Part shown: one piece after another, positions 18,444-27,249 of the stretch | Layout of the letters: every line of letters starts with the position of its first letter | How positions within the stretch are numbered: the first letter of the stretch is position 1 | Assembly: GCF_001262015.1 (NCBI RefSeq) | Contig: NZ_CP012075.1 | Location: forward strand, 558,001 to 622,000 | Direction of reading: 5' to 3' | DNA from: Prevotella fusca JCM 17724 | GTDB taxonomy: Bacteria; Bacteroidota; Bacteroidia; Bacteroidales; Bacteroidaceae | Length of the DNA: 64,000 nt | Translations under genes and position numbers: made by a program | Notes under the pieces: model-generated | The model's input: the letters and a program-made list of their open reading frames with translations, nothing else | Databases searched by the model: none | Told to the model about the DNA's origin: nothing

Positions 18444-18489
18444 CAAAAAAGTTGGAGATAATCACTGTACATAGTATATCTCCAACTTT
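18444..18489 (-). terminator. Terminator of the creatininase-family gene
   Basis: Perfect 13-bp stem AAAGTTGGAGATA / TATCTCCAACTTT. On the minus strand it continues the T-run (six T), 17 bases after the gene's stop. Confidence 0.8.
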
Positions 18490-18506
18490 AGAATGTGCAT
18501 TAACAC

Positions 18507-19286
18507 CTATTCGTATAAATTCTCCTGGAGGAAATCTCTCAGAAACTCAGCATACTTACCCACAACAGCTGCAGCAAACTTCTGTCCTTTCTCAGTCGTA
18601 GCAGTACGGGGATCACCGATACCAGTGTCAGCAGACACCTTTCCCCAATCACGAGGAATCCACACACTACCGCTCTTCAATGCCTTAACGGCAAAGCCAC
18701 CAGCCTTTCCTTCACCAGCCTCAGCAAGATCAACAAGCTCTGGATGATAGTGCATCATGACCGATGTCTCCAGTTCATCAGCGTGATCTCCCGGATTCTC
18801 AAAGAAATCATGTGCAGGAACCATCTTAAACCATTCACTTGTAGCAATGGTAAAGTCGGGAAATTCAATCATCAGATCACGAATCATATTCTTGAACGAG
18901 TTTCCCCCATGTCCGTTGACAATAAGCAGTTTGCGCAATCCCTGATGATGCAATGACGCTACTATATCAGCAAGAATGGCTCGCTGTGTCTCATAACGTG
19001 CATGCACACAGAAAGCAAGCTCCCGTTGTCCGGGGTTCTGTGCACCCAAAGTAACAGGTGGCATGACCATGGCACGTACACCATACTCATCAGATGCCTT
19101 GAGAGCTGCATCAACAGCAATGTCATGAGAGAGAATACAGTCTGTCAGATAAGGCAGATGATAATTGTGCGGCTCAGTTGCACCCCAAGGTAACAGTGCA
19201 AGATCATAATGCTGCTGGCATGTCGTTCCATAGTTTGAGACAGAGAGATCCACCTCCCGTGTCCTGAGTATTTGTTTTCTATCCAT
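18507..19286 (-). CDS. Creatininase-family amidohydrolase
   Basis: 259 residues from the ATG at 19286; a longer reading from 19301 would need TTG and adds MLFLY, so it was rejected. The creatininase family is a set of metal-dependent amidohydrolases (creatininase, FAPy hydrolase ArfB, mycofactocin MftE). The metal-site motif is present as WGATEPHNYHLPYLTD (Glu, His, Asp), and the second signature IVNGHGGNSF is intact, as is the late GDHADELETS segment with further acidic ligands. The substrate cannot be read from sequence. It is the last gene of the leftward run nanM - MFS - nanA and is separated from nanA by a 74-nt hairpin, so it may be only partly co-expressed with sialic-acid use. Confidence 0.85.
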   Translation of the reverse strand: MDRKQILRTREVDLSVSNYGTTCQQHYDLALLPWGATEPHNYHLPYLTDCILSHDIAVDAALKASDEYGVRAMVMPPVTLGAQNPGQRELAFCVHARYETQRAILADIVASLHHQGLRKLLIVNGHGGNSFKNMIRDLMIEFPDFTIATSEWFKMVPAHDFFENPGDHADELETSVMMHYHPELVDLAEAGEGKAGGFAVKALKSGSVWIPRDWGKVSADTGIGDPRTATTEKGQKFAAAVVGKYAEFLRDFLQENLYE

Positions 19287-19303
19287 ATATAAGAATAACA
19301 AAA

Positions 19304-19377
19304 CAGCCCAATATTCCCTATCTCCTTTACAAGCCTGCAGGCATGGAAAGGAGAAACAAGTGGGGAATACTGGGCTG
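19304..19377 (-). terminator. Long hairpin between nanA and the creatininase-family gene
   Basis: CAGCCCA..TATTCCC pairs with GGGAATA..TGGGCTG, with a nested CTCCTTT/AAAGGAG arm and a GCCTGCAGGC tip. On the minus strand it is followed by TTTTGTTATT, so it can act as a terminator or attenuator 11 bases past the nanA stop. Confidence 0.6.
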
Positions 19378-19388
19378 CTATATGATTG

Positions 19389-20306
19389 TTAGAACTTATT
19401 GCAACGCTCAAAGAAACCGATTTCCTCGAGTTCCTTTTTCATACGAACTTCTTCCTCGTCAGTCATGTTCTGGAATGGAACACGGTTAGGACCAAGGTCA
19501 AATCCCATCAGTTTCATGATGCGTTTGCCGCCAACGATATTACCACGGAAGTGGCATATGACATTAATAACCTCCTGTGAGAAGTTCTGCTTCTCACGTG
19601 CTGTTTCGATGTCACCCTTGTTCCATGCCTCAATGATGCCAGTCAGTTCACGACCATTATAGTTGGTTGTACCACCGATACCACCCTTTGCGCCTCCCTG
19701 TGCCAGACTTGGCAGGATGGTTTCGTCCTGTCCATGCAGCATATCAAACTTACCATCCTTGTAAAGACGGCACTGGTTATACTCGTAGAGACTCTCGAAA
19801 GTGTACTTGATACCTGCGAAATTAGGAATATGACCGTCAACAGCCTTCAGCAGTTCAAGCATTGACAGGAAAGCACCATTGAAGGCTGGAATATGATAGT
19901 AATAGAACGGAAGTGAAGGAGCTGCAGCTGCAATCGTCTCACAATACTTCACCAACTCCTCAATACGACCAATCTTCGGGAATGGAGGTGCCATTGCACC
20001 GATACCCCATGCACCAATCTTCTCTGCATGCTCAGCAAGGCGGACACTCTCACGCAAACAGCAACTGCCCACATGTACGATGACCTTAAAGCCTTCCGGT
20101 GCTGCCTGCATCCAGCGTTCAGCCAACTGCATACGTTCTTCCGTTGTGAGCATATAGCCCTCACCAGATGATCCATTGATGAAAACTCCCTTCAAACCGT
20201 TCTTCTGCAACATAGCAGCATAAGCCTCTATAGGCTCAAGATTGACATCGCCATTAGCATAGAATGGCGTGAACGGTGCGTCAATTAATCCGATAATCTT
20301 TTCCAT
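19389..20306 (-). CDS. nanA: N-acetylneuraminate lyase (DapA/NanA family)
   Basis: 305 residues from the ATG at 20306; an in-frame TTG at 20339 was rejected because GGAGG lies 11 bases before the ATG and the protein there begins MEKIIGLIDAPFTPF, like the family. It cleaves sialic acid (Neu5Ac) to N-acetylmannosamine and pyruvate by a Schiff base. The Schiff-base lysine is Lys167 (AGIKYTFES), the catalytic tyrosine lies in FYYYHIPAF, and the pyruvate carboxylate loop is GSSGEGYMLT. Placement between a sialic-acid-type MFS transporter and nanM supports NanA over dihydrodipicolinate synthase. The epimerase/kinase steps (NanE/NanK) are not in the window. Confidence 0.9.
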   Translation of the reverse strand: MEKIIGLIDAPFTPFYANGDVNLEPIEAYAAMLQKNGLKGVFINGSSGEGYMLTTEERMQLAERWMQAAPEGFKVIVHVGSCCLRESVRLAEHAEKIGAWGIGAMAPPFPKIGRIEELVKYCETIAAAAPSLPFYYYHIPAFNGAFLSMLELLKAVDGHIPNFAGIKYTFESLYEYNQCRLYKDGKFDMLHGQDETILPSLAQGGAKGGIGGTTNYNGRELTGIIEAWNKGDIETAREKQNFSQEVINVICHFRGNIVGGKRIMKLMGFDLGPNRVPFQNMTDEEEVRMKKELEEIGFFERCNKF

Positions 20307-20407
20307 AAGCAATGTTGCCTCCTCCACCTTGAGCTTCAATCAGAAAAGACTGACAGGTGAAAACAGGCGGTTATATATGATAATAATAAGCGATTGTAAG
20401 CTGTTTC

Positions 20408-21634
20408 TTATTCCATATTGTCGGTTGTAGGCTTCAAACAGGAGAGCTGTAAAACCAAAGCCAGAACCACGATACCACCCAGAATGGCAAAACCAAGACC
20501 GAGGTTGCCACCATCTGTCCACTTACCTAACACCTGTGTAACGGCAGCACCAGCAAATACACCTGTCATGTTCATGATACCGTATGCTGTACTACGGTAT
20601 TTTGAAGAGATGAACTGACAGAGTATCGGCATATTATTAGCGTCAAACATACCGTAACCAACACCAAAGCACAAGCCTGCTCCGACAACTGACACAAAGC
20701 TATGACCAAAGCCCAAAAACATAAGAGCAGGAACGGTAAGACCAAGACCGATGGCACTTGTATATACACGTCCACGCAAATTGCGCTGTACCCAACGGTC
20801 AGAAATGATACCACCCATGATAACACCGATAAATGAAGATACAGCAATTGTAATCGTAGACATCGGTCCTGCACTTGACATTGGAATATCCAAACTGCTG
20901 GCAAACAATGTCGGCAACCAGTTCTTCGTAGCCCAACCTGGCAGACTTGGCACGGCAAAGTAGAAGAGTATCACCCAGAAAGCCCATGTAGAGAATACCA
21001 CAGACAAGCCACGTAACGGATTCTTACTTGGTTTTGCTTCACCCTGTGATGCTTCTTTCTGTCCATGTTTGGGATTCTCTTTCAGCAGCACGAGCAATAC
21101 AAGTGAGTAAACAATCCCAATGATACCAAACCAATGGAAAGCAGCATGCCATGAGAACATAGCGGCAAGTGTAGCACCAAAGCCACCAACAGCCTGACCA
21201 ACATAGAGACCTGTCATGTGAATACCGATTGCCAGCGAGCGTGATTTACCCTCATGCCAGTCAGCAATAAGTGAAAGAGCAGACGGAATATAGAGAGCTT
21301 CACTGATACCCATGAATGCACGAAGCCAATAAAGCTGTTCAAAGTTCTGGGCATAACCCATGAGATAGGTCACAGCAGACCACACGAAGATACTGCCCAC
21401 AACAAGCCATTTACGGTTGACACGGTCGGCAATGATACCAGCAAACGGACTTACAAGACCATAAATCCACAGGAACACAGCCATCAGTGCACCGAAGGCT
21501 TCTGCATGGTTCAGCTCAGCGATATCAACTTTCATGGCTTCCTGCATGGTAGACAACATCTGTCGGTCCATATAGTTAAGCAATGCCACAAACCAAAGGA
21601 GGGCAACAAGTACCCAAGGATAATATTTTTTCAT
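20408..21634 (-). CDS. MFS transporter, probable sialic-acid permease
   Basis: 408 residues from the ATG at 21634 (MKKYYPWVLVALLWFVALL). An upstream in-frame ATG at 21673 would add a glycine/arginine-rich leader unlike any MFS start, so it was not used. About 12 membrane segments and the MFS loop motif (GIIADRVNRKW) are visible; the family is the anion:cation-symporter/NanT branch. Its position between nanM and nanA indicates uptake of sialic acid across the inner membrane. 101 bp separate it from nanA. Substrate is inferred from context, not from transport-site residues. Confidence 0.82.
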   Translation of the reverse strand: MKKYYPWVLVALLWFVALLNYMDRQMLSTMQEAMKVDIAELNHAEAFGALMAVFLWIYGLVSPFAGIIADRVNRKWLVVGSIFVWSAVTYLMGYAQNFEQLYWLRAFMGISEALYIPSALSLIADWHEGKSRSLAIGIHMTGLYVGQAVGGFGATLAAMFSWHAAFHWFGIIGIVYSLVLLVLLKENPKHGQKEASQGEAKPSKNPLRGLSVVFSTWAFWVILFYFAVPSLPGWATKNWLPTLFASSLDIPMSSAGPMSTITIAVSSFIGVIMGGIISDRWVQRNLRGRVYTSAIGLGLTVPALMFLGFGHSFVSVVGAGLCFGVGYGMFDANNMPILCQFISSKYRSTAYGIMNMTGVFAGAAVTQVLGKWTDGGNLGLGFAILGGIVVLALVLQLSCLKPTTDNME

Positions 21635-21832
21635 AAAAAGATTAAAGCCCCTCCCCACACCTCTACCCCTCATGGGAAGATGTAACAGAATGCCTCGTGG
21701 GGAACAATGGGGATTATTAAATTATTTAAATGCCCTTATAAATCCCTCTAAAGAAAAGGGTATTATCAGACTGTAACAGGCGGTAAAACCCGATGATAAA
21801 TTCTTACATACAATGAACGATCTTCACTGATA

Positions 21833-21857
21833 GTTCCTCCCTCACTGAAGGAGGAAC
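21833..21857 (-). other. Intercistronic hairpin after nanM
   Basis: GTTCCTCC pairs with GGAGGAAC over 8 bp, 20 bases past the nanM stop. There is no T-run, so it is more likely an mRNA-stability or partial-termination element than a full terminator. Confidence 0.45.
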
Positions 21858-21876
21858 AGAGAACAGCTTTCAGACG

Positions 21877-22977
21877 TCAACGCTTCGGATATTTCACAAT
21901 CTTATTGCTCCGCACCCTTGGCTTCAACTCGCCACCTATCACGTACAAACCATGCTGAGTCTGTGCCAAAGCTGCTCCGGCACGTGCCGTTTCATGACTC
22001 TTACAGAGTACCTTCCAACCATCCTTACTATATAATAAGGTGTAAGGATTAAAGCGATACCACTCTATAGGGTGGATCAGATAATCAGGTTGAGGATGAT
22101 TAACTGCAGATAGGAAAACATCCTTATTGACACCACCCATCACTAAAAACTGGTCTTCATTAAGGTTAATAGCAGTACCACCACCTACGAAAAGCGGCTC
22201 ACCCTTGTCATCTTTCGGCTCTTCGAGCAGCTGCCATTCATCAGTAGTTTCATCATATATGCAGCCGTCTATCGCCAACTTTGCCTCTTCGCCATTAGCA
22301 GCAGGAGCAAAGCCGCCAAAGAGACAGAATCTCTTTTCACCCATACTACCTGCCACAGGCTGCACACGTACAATACCAGGAAAAGGCTTTACGTCCATCC
22401 AACCAGCCGAGAGATTATCCAAATCAAGCCGCAAGACACGATTGGAAGCCTTGCCATCCATCACTCCTCCTGCCACATAGAGATGTCTGCCCACCAAAGC
22501 ACCAGTCATATTATCAGCCGTGCAGGGCAGTGAGGGAAGAGTTGAGAGCTGAGCCTTACCATCGACAAGGCTGACATGGTAAACTTTCCCGCAACTCCCA
22601 TCGTTGTTCATTCCACCGATGATAACCATACTGTTATCGCACGTAATGGCGACACCATAAGCCAATGGCTCTGGCAGACTGCCAATCTGCTTCCAACAGA
22701 GCTGATTACCCTCATCAGTTCTGGTAGCATATATCCCACTGTAGTACACTTTCTTACTGTCTGGTGCCAGCGTGTTTACAGGAAAATTACAACCGCCTGC
22801 CATTATCAGTTGATTGTCAATACTACCTGCATAACAAGCAGAAACTCCATGTTCTATTCCTACTTCATCAGTAGGAAAGCCACGCATCAGCATCAAGCTA
22901 TCGGTATCAGAAGCATTTGCACCCAATCCCGTCAATAAAGTTATCATTGTCATTATTAGGTTTTTAATTCTCATCAT
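21877..22977 (-). CDS. nanM: N-acetylneuraminate epimerase (Kelch mutarotase)
   Basis: 366 residues with a signal peptide (MMRIKNLIMTMITLLTGLGANAS), so the enzyme is periplasmic. Kelch-type beta-propeller repeats show as recurring GG motifs: MAGGCNFP, IIGGMNNDG, VAGGVMDG, LFGGFAPAA, VMGGVNKD and VIGGELKP, about six blades. The family converts alpha- to beta-anomers of released sialic acid. It leads the leftward cluster, ahead of the MFS transporter and nanA. No clear promoter box was found in the 280 bp upstream, which instead holds a repeat array. Either of two adjacent Met codons could be the start. Confidence 0.88.
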   Translation of the reverse strand: MMRIKNLIMTMITLLTGLGANASDTDSLMLMRGFPTDEVGIEHGVSACYAGSIDNQLIMAGGCNFPVNTLAPDSKKVYYSGIYATRTDEGNQLCWKQIGSLPEPLAYGVAITCDNSMVIIGGMNNDGSCGKVYHVSLVDGKAQLSTLPSLPCTADNMTGALVGRHLYVAGGVMDGKASNRVLRLDLDNLSAGWMDVKPFPGIVRVQPVAGSMGEKRFCLFGGFAPAANGEEAKLAIDGCIYDETTDEWQLLEEPKDDKGEPLFVGGGTAINLNEDQFLVMGGVNKDVFLSAVNHPQPDYLIHPIEWYRFNPYTLLYSKDGWKVLCKSHETARAGAALAQTQHGLYVIGGELKPRVRSNKIVKYPKR

Positions 22978-23166
22978 TTTAGGTTAAAAATATTGCTTGG
23001 GTTATCCCCATCTTACAATAATACAACTATATAGTATTTTTTACGTACAGCATAATCTAAAAAAACACACCGTAATCATTCCTCCCACTAACCATAAGTT
23101 GTTTGAGTATTGCTAACATTTGAGTATATAAATCACATGGACGGGGTTATCAAACCATCTATTACA

Positions 23167-23252
23167 AATTCTTTTCACGAAAAGAAATAATTATTTTCAT
23201 GAAAAAAAATATTTTTCTTCACGACAAAAAATATTTTTCTTCATGAAAAGAA
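23167..23252 (+). repeat. TTTTCATGAAAAGAAAT array, copy 2
   Basis: Same word family as 17946-18031: TTTTCACGAAAAGAAAT, TTTTCATGAAAA, TTCTTCACGACAAAA and TTCTTCATGAAAAG in tandem. It lies between nanM and the cupin gene and ends only a few bases past the cupin stop codon. Confidence 0.75.
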
Positions 23253-23260
23253 TTCGCCGT

Positions 23261-23593
23261 TTACCTCAATGTCGGTACAATAGCAAGGTAAACTACGTCA
23301 TGATCCGTACAGTTCTCAAACCAATGGAAGTGACTTTCTGGACAATAATGCAACTGCCCTACTCTTACCACCTCTATCGTATCATCATAATGAACAGTCA
23401 ATTCACCACTGATAACATACATAACCTCAAAAGAGCCTACATGCTGGTGCTTTCCACTACTTGCACCTGGACGCAAAGTAGAGTACATAATGCGAGCCTG
23501 CTCGTCTACGAAAGCACGCATATCCAATTTACCTTCACCACCTTTGAAGGCTTCTATATGCTCTTCAGCAATCTTATCAAAATCTATAACCAT
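23261..23593 (-). CDS. Small cupin-domain protein
   Basis: 110 residues from the ATG at 23593 (MVIDFDKIAEEHIEAF); an upstream in-frame extension to 23650 runs into the tandem repeat and was rejected. A single cupin barrel fills the protein: metal-binding motif 1 is seen as GASSGKHQHVGSFEVMYVISGE (His, His, Glu) and motif 2 as HYCPESHFHWFEN. The function is not predictable; single-domain cupins may be sugar-acid isomerases, dioxygenases or sensors. It sits next to the sialic-acid cluster but separated by a repeat array. Directly upstream is a 66-bp tandem repeat carrying promoter boxes pointing at this gene. Confidence 0.8.
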   Translation of the reverse strand: MVIDFDKIAEEHIEAFKGGEGKLDMRAFVDEQARIMYSTLRPGASSGKHQHVGSFEVMYVISGELTVHYDDTIEVVRVGQLHYCPESHFHWFENCTDHDVVYLAIVPTLR

Positions 23594-23611
23594 AATGTTT
23601 GAATTTGTTTT

Positions 23612-23757
23612 TATGTAAAGATAGTGCAAGCGAGAACAATGAAAGTTCACGTTCTAATTGCCGAGCGCAGTCTATCTTATGCAAAGATAGTGCAAGCGAG
23701 AGCAATGAAAGTTCACTTTCTAATTGCCGAGCGCAGCCTATCTTATGCAAAGATAAT
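23612..23757 (-). repeat. 66-bp tandem repeat with promoter boxes
   Basis: Two full 66-bp units (starting 23612 and 23678) plus a third partial unit from 23744. Units 2 and 3 each contain TATCTTTG on the minus strand, matching the -7 promoter consensus; the copy nearest the cupin gene has TATCTTTA. All boxes face the cupin gene. Confidence 0.85.
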
Positions 23758-23797
23758 AAAAAAAGCAGAGACCCCAACAGGAGTTTCTGCTTTTTAT
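23757..23797 (-). terminator. Terminator of the Oar-type receptor gene
   Basis: GCAGAGAC and GTTTCTGC form an 8-bp stem flanked by A-run and T-run on both sides, so it can act in either direction. It lies about 20 bases past the receptor's stop. Confidence 0.65.
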
Positions 23798-23815
23798 ATA
23801 GTTTTCTTCTACTGA

Positions 23816-26800
23816 TTAGAAGGTGTAACGCAAACCAATCTGACCACGCCAGCGACTGTAATAATCACTGTAGTTACGTGTTGCATAACCACCAGTAAAC
23901 TGATAGCGACCATTTCTCTGGTAACTTACCGGGCTGTAGTAAACTCCGAAGCCATCGCCATAGGTGTGTCCCCAGTCCTTATTCAGCAAGTTACCAACAT
24001 TGATGACGTCAAGGCTCAACTCAAGAGAGTTAATCTGACCACCCACCTTAAAGCTGTACTTCTGTGCGAAGTGTACGTCAAAATGATGTTCAAAAGCAAG
24101 GTTATCAGCAAAACGCTTGTAGTACTCACCACGATGTTTCTTCATGTATGAATCATTGCCAATCCAATACTTCATCAAGGCACGCTGCATATCAGCAGTC
24201 AGCTTGTTACCAGCAGGAGCAAAGTCGGCACCAAAGACCGCCTTTGTAAGTGCATTAGCAGAGAAGTTGGTCTCCTCAAACTGCATCTTGTCAATCTGGG
24301 CATCTGTAGGAATAAAGAACAGGTCGTTTCCATTTGCACCATCCTCGTTGACATCACCGTAGTAATAGAGACTATATGGAGAACCGCTCTTCGCCTGGTA
24401 GATAAGACCTACCGTTGTCTGCCACTGCTTCTGAGAACCATAGTTTACATGGTAATAAGCAGATGCCTGAATGCGGTGAGGAATATTATAAGCAGAATTG
24501 CCCAGCTCCGGGTCGTTAGGATTACGATAAGTGTAATTGAATCTCCAGTTACTCTCTGCTACAGAAGAACCACCATTATTTACACTCATTGCCTTTGTCC
24601 AAGTGTAGCTTGCCATCAAATCAAGACCGAAGTTGAAATGCTTTTCAGCCTTCAGACTCAAGTTCACAGTGTAGCCCTTTGACGTATTGCTCAGCTTATA
24701 GATATTTGTAAAAGGACTTCCTTTCGTCACCTTAGAATAAAGTGGACGATTATCTTCTATCGGTGCACCAACACTACCATAAACTTCTCCAAAGGTCTTA
24801 CCCGTCTGTTCGTAAGCAAGGTTCTGATAAAGAATATCGTTCAGTGTCTTTGAGTAGATGGCCTCAGCAGTCCAGTTGATACCCAACAGGTTAAAGTCGA
24901 AACCAAGGTTGAAACGGAGGTTCTGTGCATACTTGAAGTTACGATCATACACGTTGATGGTCTGACTTCCTAACGCTTTCAGCTTATTAGCATTTGCGTC
25001 CTGACCATTTGGATTAAGCAACAGTTCCAATCCTGTTGGAGAGTTAACATTAAATGTTGAAAGCTGAACACCCGTGTTAGAATAGTTATTGCTAATCCAT
25101 ACGAATGGGATACGACCTGTAAACACACCGGCACCACCACGGAGAATGTATCTACGGTCACGATTGATGTCCCAACGGAAACCTATACGGGGACTCCAAA
25201 GTGGAGTACTTGCCAGACGCTGATTAGTCTTAACATTCCAACCCTTCGTTTCAGCATACTGAGCGAATGGCTCATTAGCTGTAGGGGTGTCAATAATAAT
25301 AGGAATATCCATACGCAAACCGTAAGTCAGCTGGAAGTTGGTTGTTGCATCCCACTTATCCTGTGCATAGAAACTCAGCTGAGCTGCACCGAATGAAGCC
25401 TCCCAGCGTGGGTCGCCTGTTACGTCTACATTTGCATGACCATAACGATACTGGTTGATATAAGCCTTTTTCGGATCTAATTTACCTGCAACATAATCGT
25501 TATAGTAGTTTACGAAAGAATCATAGTTCTTGAAGGTATAACTACCAAAGAGATCCTGAAGGAAAAGATTTGTAAACTTATACAACTCATTGTGCGTACC
25601 GAATGTAAAAGTATGGTTACCTTTATACCAAGTCAGGTTATCCTCAAGAGTATAGATGTCCTGATCCAAGCGGTTTGCCATAGAAGAACGCTCAATACCT
25701 AAGTTTACTGAACCGCCACCGACATTATTGACTGTCACATTAGGGTACTCACCAGTGATAGCACGATTATCTCTTACACGGACATAGCTGGCACGAGCCT
25801 CATTAGCAACAGATGGAGAGAGACGACTCTGTAACTCTGCAATGAATGAATTGGTAACACTCTCAAATGGGAAAGCATAACTCTTACCATTAACAGATGT
25901 TCTTGAACCGGCATTGTTCAACTGAACAGCATTGACAAGGCTCCAACGTACAGACGCCTTATTGGTTTCATTGATATTCCAGTCAAGTTTCAAACCAGCC
26001 TTATCACTCTTGGTATAAATATCATCAGTAGAAAGAGCTGTAGGGAAGTTCACACCCTGACGATTTGCTATATCAGCAATCTTCTCCAAGATATCATTTG
26101 CCTTTGCAGCATCCACGGCAGAATGCTCTGAACCTAAGGTATAAAGATTAGGATAAGTTTTGTTGGTCTTCTCATAGTTTGCAAAGAAGAACAACTTATC
26201 CTTGATAATAGGACCACCCAAGGTTACACCAATATTATACTCCTTCTGCTTGTTGAACTTTGGAGCATAACCGCCGTCAGCAAGAGGATACTTTGAACCA
26301 ACCAGACTCTGGTTGTTGCCAAAACCATACACACTACCATGGAACACGTTGGTTCCGCTCTTGGTAATTGCATTGATGGCACCACCCGTAAAACCACCCT
26401 GACGGACATCAAAAGGAGCAACGTTCACCTGAATCTGCTCGATTGTCTCCATTGAAACTGGCTGTGCACCAGCTCTACCTCCATTCGTTCCGTCACTTGA
26501 AAGACCAAACACGTCATTGTTTGCCGCACCGTCTATCATAAAAGAGTTGTAACGGTTGCTTGTACCAGCAAAAGACATTGCACCACTATTAGTGGTCGTC
26601 AGCTGTGGATTCAGCCGGGCAACATCAGCGATACCGTGGGTAATACTTGGCATGTCAGCAATCTGCTTTGAGCTGATGCTCTGTGCAGCACCAGTCTTGG
26701 TGGCATTGACACCCGCACTACCTGTCACAACAACTTCCTGAAGTTCCTTGGAATCATCCTGAAGTGAACAAGAGAGATCTTCCGTCTCTCCAAGACGGAG

Positions 26801-27082
26801 CATCACATTCTCAAAGGTCTTTGTCTTCTGACCAATGTAAGCCACACTCACCTTGTACGGACCACCGACACGCATACCTTGAATAGTATAACGACCGTCA
26901 ATGTTCGTCACAGCCCGGTAAACAGTCCCTGAAGGCTGATGGGTTGCCGTAATGGTAGCACCGATGACATCTTCGCCCTGAGACGTTACCTTACCACTGA
27001 TTCCTGATGTTGTAATCTGTGCCATGACCGTAGTTGTCATTGCAAGCAACAACGTAACCAAGAAGAGTAATCTTTTCTGCAT
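23816..27082 (-). CDS. Oar-type TonB-dependent outer-membrane receptor
   Basis: 1088 residues. After a signal peptide (cut near MAQ, residue ~21) comes a carboxypeptidase-regulatory-like domain (about 25-105; GISGKVTSQGEDVIGATI), then a TonB plug with VVVTGSAGVNATKTGAAQSI and VNVAPFDVRQGGFTGGAINAITKSGTN, and a long beta-barrel to the C-terminus (RGQIGLRYTF, ending in Phe). This is the OmpA-related Oar family rather than a canonical SusC: there is no SusD partner beside it. Substrate unknown; some Oar-like proteins handle proteins or peptides. A TAAATTTG box lies about 50 bases before the start. It appears monocistronic. Confidence 0.88.
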   Translation of the reverse strand: MQKRLLFLVTLLLAMTTTVMAQITTSGISGKVTSQGEDVIGATITATHQPSGTVYRAVTNIDGRYTIQGMRVGGPYKVSVAYIGQKTKTFENVMLRLGETEDLSCSLQDDSKELQEVVVTGSAGVNATKTGAAQSISSKQIADMPSITHGIADVARLNPQLTTTNSGAMSFAGTSNRYNSFMIDGAANNDVFGLSSDGTNGGRAGAQPVSMETIEQIQVNVAPFDVRQGGFTGGAINAITKSGTNVFHGSVYGFGNNQSLVGSKYPLADGGYAPKFNKQKEYNIGVTLGGPIIKDKLFFFANYEKTNKTYPNLYTLGSEHSAVDAAKANDILEKIADIANRQGVNFPTALSTDDIYTKSDKAGLKLDWNINETNKASVRWSLVNAVQLNNAGSRTSVNGKSYAFPFESVTNSFIAELQSRLSPSVANEARASYVRVRDNRAITGEYPNVTVNNVGGGSVNLGIERSSMANRLDQDIYTLEDNLTWYKGNHTFTFGTHNELYKFTNLFLQDLFGSYTFKNYDSFVNYYNDYVAGKLDPKKAYINQYRYGHANVDVTGDPRWEASFGAAQLSFYAQDKWDATTNFQLTYGLRMDIPIIIDTPTANEPFAQYAETKGWNVKTNQRLASTPLWSPRIGFRWDINRDRRYILRGGAGVFTGRIPFVWISNNYSNTGVQLSTFNVNSPTGLELLLNPNGQDANANKLKALGSQTINVYDRNFKYAQNLRFNLGFDFNLLGINWTAEAIYSKTLNDILYQNLAYEQTGKTFGEVYGSVGAPIEDNRPLYSKVTKGSPFTNIYKLSNTSKGYTVNLSLKAEKHFNFGLDLMASYTWTKAMSVNNGGSSVAESNWRFNYTYRNPNDPELGNSAYNIPHRIQASAYYHVNYGSQKQWQTTVGLIYQAKSGSPYSLYYYGDVNEDGANGNDLFFIPTDAQIDKMQFEETNFSANALTKAVFGADFAPAGNKLTADMQRALMKYWIGNDSYMKKHRGEYYKRFADNLAFEHHFDVHFAQKYSFKVGGQINSLELSLDVINVGNLLNKDWGHTYGDGFGVYYSPVSYQRNGRYQFTGGYATRNYSDYYSRWRGQIGLRYTF

Positions 27083-27134
27083 AGTTAAGCTAAGAGATTA
27101 AATTGAAATAATAACGTTATTTAAATATATGCTG

Positions 27135-27142
27135 CAAATTTA
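27135..27142 (-). promoter_or_regulatory. Promoter -7 box of the Oar-type receptor gene
   Basis: TAAATTTG on the minus strand, fitting TAnnTTTG; predicted leader of about 45 nt. Confidence 0.6.
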
Positions 27143-27249
27143 AGCATTTTTTTTGATACATACACCGAGATATGTGAAAAAAATATTACTTACTGTTCTT
27201 CATTCAATACTGGTCAACATCCATTATCAACTGTCAGAATAAAAACAGC

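Larger units (their letters stand above)
17923..18506. other. Gap between the J-domain gene and the creatininase-family gene
   Basis: 584 bp with converging genes on both sides. It holds a TTTTCATGAAAA-type array, the terminator of the J-domain gene and, at the far end, the terminator of the leftward creatininase-family gene. Nothing coding was recognised between them. Confidence 0.7.

Noticed and set aside
18242..18472. 76-codon frame between the J-domain and creatininase genes
   Set aside because: Overlaps the terminator of the creatininase-family gene and shows no coding character.
20340..20522. 60-codon frame at the end of the MFS transporter
   Set aside because: It overlaps the transporter's 3' end in another frame.
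23577..23777. Repeated-peptide frame across the 66-bp tandem repeat
   Set aside because: 66 is a multiple of three, so the repeat stays open by arithmetic; it carries promoter boxes and the peptide has no start context.
23816..27082. SusC of a polysaccharide-utilisation locus
   Set aside because: No SusD-type gene adjoins it and the plug/barrel pattern fits Oar.
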